Positions 1 to 7,778 of a DNA stretch of 64,000 bases are shown piece by piece. The translations under genes and the position numbers were made by a program. Every line of letters starts with the position of its first letter. The first letter of the stretch is position 1. Below the pieces are notes generated by a model that had not been told where the DNA came from, ran no database searches, and saw only the letters and a program-made list of their open reading frames with translations. The stretch spans positions 1 to 64,000 of the forward strand of contig QHYK01000074.1 of the NCBI GenBank assembly GCA_003224085.1, read 5' to 3'. Source of the DNA: Acidobacteriota bacterium (GTDB taxonomy: Bacteria; Acidobacteriota; Terriglobia; Acidiferrales; UBA7541).

Positions 1-2
1 AC

Positions 3-80
3 AACGAGAACGTCTACCTGGCGGCCTTGGCCAAACACAACTCGCCGCTGGTGGCAGCAACGAAAGCGGTGGCGTTGTGA
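3..80 (+). CDS. C-terminal end of an unidentified protein (partial)
   Basis: An open frame enters from the left edge and ends with TGA at 78-80. Only 25 codons are visible; the last residues read KAVAL. The composition is ordinary coding, but the fragment is too short to assign to a family. The 170 bases after it hold nothing I recognise. Confidence 0.45.
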   Translation, partial: NENVYLAALAKHNSPLVAATKAVAL

Positions 81-253
81 GAAACGTGTTTGAAAATTGT
101 GCAGGAGGGGGGGTGAATTTTCCTGTGGAAAGTCAATTTCTCCTTGACAGCATTCCTCAGAAATCTGAAGGCAAGGGGCTTTACGGCTCCCCTCGGTAAT
201 CAGCAAAACGGCGTCAGATGATTTGGAAAGGGAATCGAGGGAAATAAATCTCC

Positions 254-652
254 CTAGCAGCCCCTTCTCAAAACTGAAGTCGCGCAAAACGTTATTATCA
301 GGGTTGGGGGAATTGCTAGAATCCAGGTTTCTTCCGAGGATCCATACCGAGCCGTCGGTCGCCTGGCAAACCTGATAGGGCAAAAAGGCTTCACGTAGAA
401 CTCCTGCAGGACCTGCATGCTCAAAAAGCCCTCGCGCTCCTTCCACAGCTCGCCGATCAGCTTTTTCGCAATCTCGTGCTTGCGTCCGGCATCCACGTCG
501 TGCGAGTAGATCAGTACATTGGTATTCACAACCGTTTTACCGCTCATGGAGTTCATCCCGGCGCTGGTTTCCCACCCAATCGGAAGCCCTCTTCCAGGAA
601 GGCATCGCGCCCGCCGTTCTGCGCGCTCGTAGGCTTCTTCTTCGACGGAGAA
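254..652 (-). pseudogene. Decayed PIN-domain toxin with antitoxin remnant (VapBC-like)
   Basis: The 100-codon frame 254-556 begins like a VapC/PIN ribonuclease: VVNTNVLIYSHD followed by helix AGRKHEIAKKLIGELW and SMQVLQEFYV. After about residue 57 the similarity stops and the C-terminal acidic residues of the PIN fold are missing. The first catalytic Asp, normally in a DTNVLIY motif, reads Asn (codon AAT). Upstream in transcription order (602-652) an out-of-frame stretch reads FSVEEEAYERAERRAR. This resembles the start of a ribbon-helix-helix antitoxin, but it has no start codon and runs out of register. Both halves therefore look inactivated. The toxin frame alone could be expressed, but an active nuclease is unlikely. 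PIN identity is fairly sure; the antitoxin assignment is inferred. Confidence 0.6.
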
Positions 653-750
653 CTTACAACTTAGGACTTACGACTGCGAAGCGGAGGAGGGCTGGGCGAG
701 CGGGGAACGATCAGCGAGAGAAAGCTGTGGAACGGGGATGCGAGCAGACG

Positions 751-1677
751 CTACCGTGACGAAGCCGACACGGGGACGCCGAATTCCTTAAGCTTCGCGC
801 GGGCGTAGCGTTCTTCTTCGCTGCCCGGAAAACGCCTCACTACTTCACGAAGATCGCGGACACCGGAGCTTTTCTGGCCGAGTTCGAGCATCGCCATTCC
901 GCGGTGGAGGAGGGCGGGAGCGAGCTTCATGCTCTTTGGATAGTTGTTCAAAACTTTGTCGTACTCGGCAACAGCTTGCTGGTAGTTCTTCTGTCGGTAA
1001 GCGATTTCGGCGATATAAAACTGGGCGTAGGAAGCAAGATCGGTGCCGCCGTAATGCTTCAGGTAGTCCTGAAATTCCGAGCGCGCCAGATCATATTTGC
1101 CGCTCTGAATGTCTTTCAAGCCGTTCGAATAGAGAGTGTCGGCGGACGGGGCGTGGCCGGAAGGAGCGGCGGAGCCTGAGGAACCCGAAGGCGGTAGATT
1201 GCCTGCGGTCGGCGTGGGAGTTCCAGCACCGGTGGCTGGTGCGCCGCCGGAAGAAATTTTGGCGTCGAGGCCCTGCACGGCGTTTTGAAGATCAACGAGC
1301 TGCTGGTTGAGCTTGCCGAGGCGCGACTTTATTTCTTCAAGATTGTCCGAGAGGCCCTGGACTTGCGTGGACATGGTATCCAGCCGAGCGCCGGAATTGG
1401 CCTGCACGTCCTGCACTGATTTTTGCAGCGAGCCCATAGTGCCGTTCAGCTTGTTGATGTTGTCATTGAAACCGCCAACAATGGCCTTGATGGCAGCGTG
1501 GTCCTGAATCATCTGCGTGGAGATATCTTTTTGTCCTTGGAGCAGGGAAGTGACGTCGCGTTGGAGGTCGATGATTTCGCGGGCGACGGCTTCGACCGGG
1601 CGGGGGCCGATGAGGCTTCCGCAAACGGCACCGGCGAAAACGGCGGCACTAAAAATAGCGACATTGCGTGTACGCAT
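751..1677 (-). CDS. cpoB: Tol-Pal system periplasmic protein CpoB/YbgF
   Basis: This 308-residue periplasmic protein closes the Tol-Pal operon. It has an N-terminal membrane-spanning signal (residues 5-25), a long heptad-rich coiled coil (about 33-140), a Gly/Pro/Ser linker (143-178) and three tetratricopeptide repeats (about 180-300, e.g. SGKYDLARSEFQDYL and KNYQQAVAEYDKVL). This is the CpoB/YbgF layout. In E. coli CpoB links outer-membrane constriction with peptidoglycan synthesis at the septum. The ATG at 1677 is chosen because AGGAGG lies 8 bases upstream; a longer frame to 1833 lacks such a site. Gene order directly after pal supports the call. Confidence 0.88.
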   Translation of the reverse strand: MRTRNVAIFSAAVFAGAVCGSLIGPRPVEAVAREIIDLQRDVTSLLQGQKDISTQMIQDHAAIKAIVGGFNDNINKLNGTMGSLQKSVQDVQANSGARLDTMSTQVQGLSDNLEEIKSRLGKLNQQLVDLQNAVQGLDAKISSGGAPATGAGTPTPTAGNLPPSGSSGSAAPSGHAPSADTLYSNGLKDIQSGKYDLARSEFQDYLKHYGGTDLASYAQFYIAEIAYRQKNYQQAVAEYDKVLNNYPKSMKLAPALLHRGMAMLELGQKSSGVRDLREVVRRFPGSEEERYARAKLKEFGVPVSASSR

Positions 1678-1854
1678 GACCAATCCTCCTAAAGGATCCG
1701 AATCCAGAACCGCCTGGGAAGAAGCCGTGTGGAATCGCAGAATCATTTTCTCATGGGTTAAAGCTCGATGGAAATTGCGGACCGTTGTGCCGGGTGTCCA
1801 GTCCGGGCCCCACGCGCCACACAGACTCAACAAATCGTCTCCACTCTAATTAAG

Positions 1855-1896
1855 AAGGCCGCAAGCAGGCAAGAGTTTGCCCGGCCTTGCGGCCTT
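1855..1896 (-). terminator. Long inverted repeat between pal and cpoB
   Basis: AAGGCCGCAAG (1855-1865) pairs with CTTGCGGCCTT (1886-1896), and an inner GGCAA/TTGCC stem (1868-1872/1877-1881) extends the hairpin. On the minus strand it is followed by CTTCTTAATTAG, a poor U-tract. It may be an attenuator that lowers cpoB expression relative to pal, or a transcript-stabilising stem. Confidence 0.5.
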
Positions 1897-1914
1897 ATCG
1901 ATTACCAGGGAAGT

Positions 1915-1947
1915 AAAGGACGCAAAGGAAGGAAAGGAGGCAAAGGA
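1915..1947. repeat. Four AAAGGA units at a 9-bp period
   Basis: AAAGGA occurs at 1915, 1924, 1933 and 1942, each followed by three variable bases, giving a perfect 9-bp rhythm in the pal-cpoB spacer. The stretch is purine-rich and non-coding. I do not know a function. Confidence 0.7.
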
Positions 1948-2037
1948 AAAGAATTGACCCTTACCGCCGATGACTTCCGTCAACTAAGCTGCCGCCACAT
2001 GGGGATTGTTCTCCCGACGGATGAACGACCACGGCCG

Positions 2038-2784
2038 TCAGTTGGCTTTGACGAGATGGCCGCGGCGATTCTGCTGCCAGCAGGTCTCGTTGTGCTCCAT
2101 GCAAAAGGGCTTCTCCTTGCCGAAACTGACGGTGTTGAGTTGGCTCGCGGAGACGCCGAGGGAAACAAGATATTGCTTCACGGCGGCGGCGCGGCGGTCG
2201 CCGAGACCGAGATTGTATTCGGTCGAGCCGCGTTCGTCGCAGTGGCCCTCGATGGTCGCCTTAACCGAGGGATGCGCTTTGAAGAACTCAGCCGTTTGAG
2301 CGAGCGCGGTACGGGCGTCGGCGCGGATGTCCGCTTTGTCAAAATCGAAGAAAGCATCTTGCACTTCCCTCGCCCATAGCTCGTCGATGGATGGCTCCGG
2401 CTTTGGCGGCGGTGGCGGAGGGGCATTCACGGAAACTGCCGCGGTGGCCGTAGCGGAGCCGCCGGGGCCGGTAGCGGTAATGGTGTAAGTCGTGGAGTCG
2501 GTGGGCGAGACTTTCGTGGAGCCTTCCGCGGTCACCGTGCCGACGCCGGGATCAATCGAAAGCTGCGTAGCGTCGGTGGAATTCCAAGTCAGCGTGGAGG
2601 ATTCACCTTTATTGATGGTGGTTGGATTGGCCTGCAGCGTCACGGTGGGACGAGCGGGCGGAGGAGCCTCCTGCTTGGGTGGCGGAGGCGGAGTCACTTT
2701 TTTTGCGCAACCAAGACCAAGGACAGCAGCACCGAGCAAGGCAACCAAACCAGTTCGATGGAACAAGCGTGAAGCCAAAGTCAT
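2038..2784 (-). CDS. pal: Peptidoglycan-associated lipoprotein Pal with Ig-like insert
   Basis: This outer-membrane lipoprotein anchors the envelope to peptidoglycan and binds TolB. The signal peptide ends in lipobox LGLGC, so Cys26 would be lipidated. A Pro-rich stretch follows (31-45), then an Ig/PKD-like beta domain (about 47-119, ending in TATAAVSV), a second Pro-rich linker (121-131) and the OmpA domain (about 142-248). The OmpA domain has FDFDKADIR and IEGHCDERGSTEYNLGLGDRR, which carry the diaminopimelate-binding Asp and Arg. At 248 residues it is longer than typical Pal (about 170) because of the Ig-like insert. ATG 2784 has AGGAGG 7 bases upstream. It lies directly after tolB, separated by a 345-base gap with its own promoter-like site. 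Confidence 0.93.
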   Translation of the reverse strand: MTLASRLFHRTGLVALLGAAVLGLGCAKKVTPPPPPKQEAPPPARPTVTLQANPTTINKGESSTLTWNSTDATQLSIDPGVGTVTAEGSTKVSPTDSTTYTITATGPGGSATATAAVSVNAPPPPPPKPEPSIDELWAREVQDAFFDFDKADIRADARTALAQTAEFFKAHPSVKATIEGHCDERGSTEYNLGLGDRRAAAVKQYLVSLGVSASQLNTVSFGKEKPFCMEHNETCWQQNRRGHLVKAN

Positions 2785-3129
2785 CAAATCCTCCTGAACT
2801 GTAGAATCCCCGTATTCACCCCAACAGGGCCACTATCCTAACACCAGCGGGCTGGGCGGGCGCAAAGTATCGTAACACGATATATTATAGACAGCCGCAA
2901 GAGGCAAGCGAAACCAACAACCGAAACCCAAATTTCCAGGGGAGCAACAGCTGCTTACCGCGGGTCCACTCATGAGATGCATGGGCGGCTCCCCAAGTTC
3001 CAATTTGATTCTCAGCAGCTTCTTCGAAGGATCTTTCAATAGAGTCGAAAGCCGCATAGAGCAAGCCAGGATTCCTCGTCGCTTCGCACCTCGGAATGAA
3101 ACGCATTAGCGCTTCCTGCACTGGCTCTG
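2785..3129. other. Intergenic gap between tolB and pal
   Basis: This 345-base stretch holds no convincing gene. The minus-strand frames in it have no ribosome binding site and no family resemblance. It contains the pal Shine-Dalgarno and a TATAAT-type -10 on the minus strand. Confidence 0.6.
2884..2889 (-). promoter_or_regulatory. Possible -10 box for pal
   Basis: The minus strand reads TATAAT about 100 bases upstream of the pal start. The best -35 at 17 bases is TTCGCT, only a fair match. It would allow pal-cpoB to be transcribed independently of the upstream tol genes. Confidence 0.4.
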
Positions 3130-4482
3130 CTAATGGGTGGACCAGTTGGGCGATTCGTTGTGACCGGTGAAGGTGAGCTGGTGCGGCTGGGAGCCGTCGG
3201 CGAGCATGGTCCAAATCTGGCGCGTGCCGACGCCAGTACGCGTGGACTCAAAGACGATGTGGCGGCCATCTGGCGCCCAACTGGGACGCTCGTTGCGGCC
3301 CTGGTCGCGAGTCAATTCGACGAGCTGGCGGGAAGCAGCGTCCATGACGTAGATATCGTAGTCGTCGCTGGGGCGGCGCCAGCTGAAGGCCAGAAGCTGG
3401 CCGTTGGGCGACCAGGCGGGGTCGATGACGTAGCCCTTTTCCGGGAGATCGATTTTTGTTGCGCCGGTGCCGTCGGCGTTCATGAGATAGAGCTGGGGAG
3501 TGCCGCCGCGGTCGCTGACGAAGGCGATGGTCTGGCCAGTCTTGGGGTTCCAAACGGGGGACATGTTGGCGCCATTGGACGGGGTAAGGCGCTTGGGACG
3601 ATTGCAGTTGACATCGCAAACGTAAAGCTCGGGATTGCCCTGCATGGAGGAGGAGAAAATGATTTGTGCGCCGTCAGGTGACCAGGCGGGGGTGATGTTG
3701 GTGCCCGCGAAGCGAGGGAAAGAGATAACTTTCCCGGTGTCTATGGAATACATACAAATCTGCGGGCTGTTGATGCCTTTGTAGGGGGCGAAGCAGGTGA
3801 AAGCAATGCGCGAACCGTCAGGCGCCCAGCGAGGCGTGAGAGCGATGGAGTGAAGGTTCGTAAGCTGGTGCTGGTTGGCGCCGTCGTAATCCATGACCCA
3901 AATTTCCTTGTTGCCGTTGCCTGTGGAACGAACGAAGGCAATCTGCGTTTGCGCGACGCTGGGCAAGCCGCCGGAAAGCTTGCTGATGATTTCGTCGGCG
4001 AACTCGTGCGCGTATTTGCGAACCTGCAGGTCTGTTGGGCCGCCGCGATAAACTTTGCCGACGACAGGCTGAGAAGAAGGATTGCGAACGTCGAACAGCC
4101 AAGCCTGAATGGTGACTTCGGAAGGAGACTCGGTCAAATTGCCGAAGCCGACGTAATTGGCGTTGGTGGGCTGCGCGACCCAAGCGGGAGCTTTCAATTC
4201 CGATGGGACGGTAGGCACTTCAGAAGGATAGAAGCTCGGGCTGGCGAGATCGAGGATGCCGCTGAATTGCAGGTCGTCGCGGACGACTTGGGTGAAGAGC
4301 GTGGCGTGAGGTTTTGCGGCGTCGGAGCGGGCCGCGAAGTCGGCGATGGCCAGGCGCGGCTTGGCCTGGCCAAGGCCAGTGCCCGTGCGGAACCAGTCTT
4401 GGCCAGAAGCGCAACGGCCGGTCAACAAAACGACAGCAGTGAAGAAGAACAGTCCTGCACATCTTGTTGCGGATTTCAACAA
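3130..4482 (-). CDS. tolB: Tol-Pal system beta-propeller protein TolB
   Basis: This 450-residue periplasmic protein bridges Pal and the inner-membrane TolQRA machine. Residues 1-27 are a signal peptide ending ASGQ. Residues about 40-165 form the TolB N-terminal domain (RLAIADFA, VVRDDLQFSGIL). Residues about 180-450 form a WD40-like six-bladed propeller with repeated signatures such as PRWAPDGSRIAFT, PAWSPDGAQIIFSS, PVWNPKTGQTIAFVSDR and PSWAPDGRHIVFEST. The start is TTG (two adjacent TTG codons) behind AAGGGGG. It lies 46 bases downstream of tolA and is clearly part of the same operon. Length and motifs match the family well. Confidence 0.95.
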   Translation of the reverse strand: MLKSATRCAGLFFFTAVVLLTGRCASGQDWFRTGTGLGQAKPRLAIADFAARSDAAKPHATLFTQVVRDDLQFSGILDLASPSFYPSEVPTVPSELKAPAWVAQPTNANYVGFGNLTESPSEVTIQAWLFDVRNPSSQPVVGKVYRGGPTDLQVRKYAHEFADEIISKLSGGLPSVAQTQIAFVRSTGNGNKEIWVMDYDGANQHQLTNLHSIALTPRWAPDGSRIAFTCFAPYKGINSPQICMYSIDTGKVISFPRFAGTNITPAWSPDGAQIIFSSSMQGNPELYVCDVNCNRPKRLTPSNGANMSPVWNPKTGQTIAFVSDRGGTPQLYLMNADGTGATKIDLPEKGYVIDPAWSPNGQLLAFSWRRPSDDYDIYVMDAASRQLVELTRDQGRNERPSWAPDGRHIVFESTRTGVGTRQIWTMLADGSQPHQLTFTGHNESPNWSTH

Positions 4483-4528
4483 GTTTCCCCCTTAAGTACT
4501 GAAAACCCTGCCCTTCGAGCGAGAGCGG

Positions 4529-5329
4529 CTACTGCGTCAACGAAAGATCGAAGTCAAAAGTGACGTCCACATACGTCCCCATATAGTCGTTGGGAAGCGG
4601 ACGGAATGCATCGATACTCTGCAGCGCGCGCATGGCGGAATAGTCCATGGACGAGTTGCCGCTGCTTTGAGCGATGCGGATGTTGGAAATTGAACCGTTG
4701 GCATTGATTCGGAACGTCATTACCGTGTGCGCGCCATGCACTGCCCGAACGGCTGCTTCGATGGTGCTTTGGTCCCAGGACTGGCGAATGCGGCTTCGCA
4801 CGGAGTCTACATACCAGGGATAGCGGCCGCCGAAGTCGCCTCCGCCCTGGCCGATGACCTTTTCGCCAGCAGAAGAAGGACCGGGAGTCGGAGAAAAGCC
4901 GGTGGGGAGGTCCGGGTTGCCGCCGTGGCCGGGGATGGCGTTGTCCGCTTCAATTGTTTTGTTTTCGAGAGTGCGAGTCTTGCGAGAAGACGGCAAAGGT
5001 TTTTCTTTTTCAAACTTGGGGATCTTGGTGGCGTTGGTTTTTGGCTCGGGTGGGAGGGGTTTGGGGTCTTCCTTGTGGAGGCTCTTGGTGGGATCGACGG
5101 CTTTGCTTTCCGTGACCATTTCTTCCCTGGGCATGGGAATGCCCGCGGGGCTGACGAGACTCACTTTAGTGCCGCCGAGTTTGCCGCCGACGCCGCCCCA
5201 GCCTGCCCCACGACGGTCAAAATAGGCAGCGCTCAAGGCCACGACAATCAGCAAGACATGGAAGAAGATGGAGTGGAAAAAGTATTTCCTAAGCGCGAGG
5301 TCGTTCGGGATGGCGAGAGCGGTTGCCAT
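4529..5329 (-). CDS. tolA: TolA-like TonB-family energy transducer
   Basis: This 266-residue protein has one membrane anchor near the N-terminus (about residues 14-36), a Pro/Lys/Glu-rich periplasmic stretch (about 70-130), a Gly/Pro linker, and a C-terminal TonB/TolA domain (about 165-266). That domain includes the motif region VMTFRINANGSISNIRIAQSSG and an ending in a beta strand. By position between tolR and tolB it is the TolA of this operon, passing proton-motive force from TolQR to TolB/Pal. It is shorter than E. coli TolA (about 420) and lacks the long Ala/Lys helical domain, as in many non-proteobacterial versions. Its end is 46 bases before tolB. Confidence 0.87.
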   Translation of the reverse strand: MATALAIPNDLALRKYFFHSIFFHVLLIVVALSAAYFDRRGAGWGGVGGKLGGTKVSLVSPAGIPMPREEMVTESKAVDPTKSLHKEDPKPLPPEPKTNATKIPKFEKEKPLPSSRKTRTLENKTIEADNAIPGHGGNPDLPTGFSPTPGPSSAGEKVIGQGGGDFGGRYPWYVDSVRSRIRQSWDQSTIEAAVRAVHGAHTVMTFRINANGSISNIRIAQSSGNSSMDYSAMRALQSIDAFRPLPNDYMGTYVDVTFDFDLSLTQ

Positions 5330-5338
5330 AGCCTTATT

Positions 5339-5755
5339 TTACTTCGAGCGCGCACGCTCCGTCAGCGGCTCAGTAACAATGCTGATGTTGTTGATGCCGG
5401 AGACGCGGAGCGTGTCGACGACCGAGGCAAAAACGCCGAAGGGAACGGCTTCGTCGCATCGCAAGAAGACACTTTGCCGGGTGTCCTTCAGTTGGGAGTG
5501 AATCTTAGGGCCGAGCTGATGAATATTGATGGGATCGTTGCCGAGATAGATGCGCTGCGCTTTGTCGATGCTGACGACGAGGCGGTCCTGGCTGATGTCT
5601 TTGATGGTCTTGGTCTTGGGGACGTCGACTTCGATGCCGGATTGCAGGATGGGCGCGGTGATCATGAAGATGATGAGGAGAACGAGGACGACGTCCACAA
5701 ACGGGACCATATTGATTTCGGAGAGCGAAGTTTGCGTTGATTTGACGATTTGCAT
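5339..5755 (-). CDS. tolR: TolR/ExbD-family biopolymer transport protein
   Basis: This 138-residue protein has a single membrane helix (about 17-38) containing NMVPFVDVVLVLLIIFMITA. Asp21 corresponds to the proton-carrying Asp of TolR/ExbD. The periplasmic domain ends in the usual ExbD fold (SVFLRCDEAVPFGVFASVVD). ATG 5755 fits the family N-terminus; a longer frame to 5866 overlaps tolQ and adds only basic, non-conserved residues. It sits 40 bases after tolQ and 9 bases before tolA. With TolQ it forms the proton-driven stator that energises TolA. Confidence 0.93.
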   Translation of the reverse strand: MQIVKSTQTSLSEINMVPFVDVVLVLLIIFMITAPILQSGIEVDVPKTKTIKDISQDRLVVSIDKAQRIYLGNDPINIHQLGPKIHSQLKDTRQSVFLRCDEAVPFGVFASVVDTLRVSGINNISIVTEPLTERARSK

Positions 5756-5795
5756 TGTGATTTTGCGCCGCGGCTGGTGGGACGGCCGCGAAAAA

Positions 5796-6554
5796 TTAGT
5801 TAAATGCCTTCTCGACCTGCGCGGTGACTTCCATAGCGAAATTGTCCAAGCGTTGCCCCAGGTCACGAATGTTCTGCAAAAACTGGTTGTAAAAGATGAC
5901 CGCGGGGATGGCGGTAGCCAGGCCCGCGGCCGTGGTGATCAGCGCTTCGGCAATACCTGGTGCGACGGCGCGAAGGCTGGCGGCGCCGGCGCTGCCGAGG
6001 CCGGCGAACGCGTCAATGATGCCCCAAACCGTGCCGAAAAGGCCGATGAAGGGGGCTACGGAGCCGGTGGTGGCAAGCCAGGCCATCCCTTTCTCGACGC
6101 GGCGCACTTCTTCGGCGGAAGCGAGCTGCATGCTGACCGTGACCGCCGACAGGCTCTTCAATCTCGGCGGATGCGGATTCGGGGCAATGCCGCCCACTTG
6201 CGCCTGGAGTTCGCGATAGCCTGCCGCATAGACATTGGCGAAGGGCGAGCCAGAGGACGCGAGCGCCTGAGGATTGGTGACCCCGTGGGTCGAGCGGAAA
6301 ATGTGCAGGAATTGGGCGCTTTGACGGCGGATGCGGCCGAACATGCCCCATTTTTGAAAAATCATGGCCCAGGAAATGAGGGAGAAGAGAAGAAGGATCG
6401 CAAGAACGCCGCGGGCGACCCATCCGGTCTGCACGAGAATTTCCGTAATATCGGTCGCAAGAATCGCGTTGAAAAGAAAAATGATGTGCCCCTCAGCGAA
6501 AGGGAAATTTTTTCTGGGCGTAAAAACCGTAGCATACGCACCCAACCCCCGCAA
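5796..6554 (-). CDS. tolQ: TolQ/ExbB/MotA-family proton channel
   Basis: This is the inner-membrane stator subunit of the Tol system, with three hydrophobic segments. The first is near residues 44-66 (VARGVLAILLLFSLISWAMI); the other two lie in the C-terminal half around TTGSVAPFIGLFGTVWGII and the Ala-rich AEALITTAAGLATAIPAV. These are the TolQ/ExbB signature helices. The start is uncertain. The frame opens at TTG 6554 with no ribosome site and a non-hydrophobic leader. A GAGGGG motif lies 6 bases upstream of an ATT codon at residue 25, which would give a more usual family N-terminus. It heads the tol operon. Confidence 0.92.
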   Translation of the reverse strand: MRGLGAYATVFTPRKNFPFAEGHIIFLFNAILATDITEILVQTGWVARGVLAILLLFSLISWAMIFQKWGMFGRIRRQSAQFLHIFRSTHGVTNPQALASSGSPFANVYAAGYRELQAQVGGIAPNPHPPRLKSLSAVTVSMQLASAEEVRRVEKGMAWLATTGSVAPFIGLFGTVWGIIDAFAGLGSAGAASLRAVAPGIAEALITTAAGLATAIPAVIFYNQFLQNIRDLGQRLDNFAMEVTAQVEKAFN

Positions 6555-6602
6555 CCAATACGATGCGAGAGTTTCGGATTTTGATGCTTATGAGGAAACA
6601 TG

Positions 6603-6637
6603 GCTCGTGACTCGTGTTCGTGACTGGTGACTTGTGA
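6603..6637. repeat. GTGACTN heptamer repeat, copy 1
   Basis: Degenerate 7-bp units based on GTGACT run through this non-coding stretch. The 18 bases at 6620-6637 are identical, in reverse orientation, to 26518-26535. A weaker relative lies at 9699-9721. Confidence 0.6.
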
Positions 6638-6717
6638 TCCTCCGATTCGGTCGTACAAGCCGTTGATGCTTGCTTCGTGTGGGCAGGTCGGCTCGCCTCG
6701 AAAAGCGAGAGCCGAGT

Positions 6718-7578
6718 TTACCTCCCTAACAGGTCGAGGGCGGCGCGGAAGCCAGCGGCAAGCTCCTCGGCCCCAGTAATGCAAAAAGATTACGGGCGGC
6801 TGCGTCCCCAGCATGTGGTGGTGGACGGCAACGACGTTCAGTTTGTGTTCGCGGGGAGCTTTGAGAACGGCATTGAGTTCGGCTTCGCGCATGGCAATGT
6901 CGCCGGCAATTTGCGCGTCCGAGTCGTTCCCGGCAAAGGCGGCCCAGGAGTTGAGGCCCATGCGCGCGTTGATTGCGGCTCCGTTCTCTTTGAGGCCAAG
7001 GTCGTCGCGTCCAGAGTGAATTTCTAAACCGGCCCGAGACTTTCACCCTTTTGGCCGACTATTTTGTCGCGGGCGACGAGGTTGAATGCGGGCGACGCGG
7101 CTGGGGGAGCCGATGCGGGAGCGGGCGGCTTGGGGATGAGATCGAGCGCTGGCTTGAGGCTTTTTGCAAGCGTCACGGCGTCGCCGTGAGCATGGACGTG
7201 CATGAAGTAGATACGCGGCTCCTCGACGAAAAAGTGATGGTGAAGGGCGGTGACCTCAATGCCGTGATCGAGCAGGGCGGAAAGAACCGCATTGACTTCT
7301 TCTTGCGTGAGGACGAGGTCGCCCATCAGGACATCCATACCGGCGTCGTCTTTGGTCATGGCTACCCACCCGCCAAAACCGAAGGGCGTTGGCGTGGGCT
7401 GACCGGAAATCGTCACGTGCAAATCGCTGCGGGGGATGTTCACTTTCAGGACGTTGGCTTTGAAATCGCCGCAGCGACCCAAAAGGGCAAGGACCTGCTG
7501 ATATTCCTTGGGAGTTTCCTGAGCGGAAACAGAAATGGATATGAGGGCAAGCAGGCACCCGATGCGAATGGGTTTCAT
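6718..7578 (-). pseudogene. Broken DUF1259 (LppY/LpqO family) gene
   Basis: The first half (7578 to about 7024) encodes a signal peptide and one DUF1259 domain with the paired motifs ITISGQPTPTPFGFGGWVAM and EVTALHHHFFVEEPRIYFMH. A second copy of the same domain follows, with MGLNSWAAFAG and VVAVHHHMLGTQPPVIFLHY. Between them TAG interrupts the frame at 7024-7026, where homologues carry an aromatic residue (GPVYK), and a base is lost a few codons later before GRDDLGLKENGA. A further frame change near 6765 separates HYWG from the end AEELAAGFRAALDLLGR. One stop and two frameshifts make this a pseudogene, unless they are assembly errors. ATG 7578 has GAGG upstream. Function is unknown; members are secreted. 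Confidence 0.8.
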
Positions 7579-7778
7579 AATGATCCTCAATGTTGACCCT
7601 TTTTCCCTTGGTTTGCAGATTGCAACTTTACGCCGAATAAAGAATGCGGGGAACCTTACGAGAAGTAATGGAAGGTGCCGTGGCCAAAAGAAAAGCGGCG
7701 GCCCATTGCAAAAGACGCTCAGGGTAAAGAAGGCTGCCGCACTCCCAAAAAGCAGGTGTGGTAAACTGCGAATTGAGC

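Noticed and set aside
2885-3214. Open minus-strand frame between tolB and pal
   Set aside because: It overlaps the tolB end, has no ribosome site and no family-like sequence; treated as chance.
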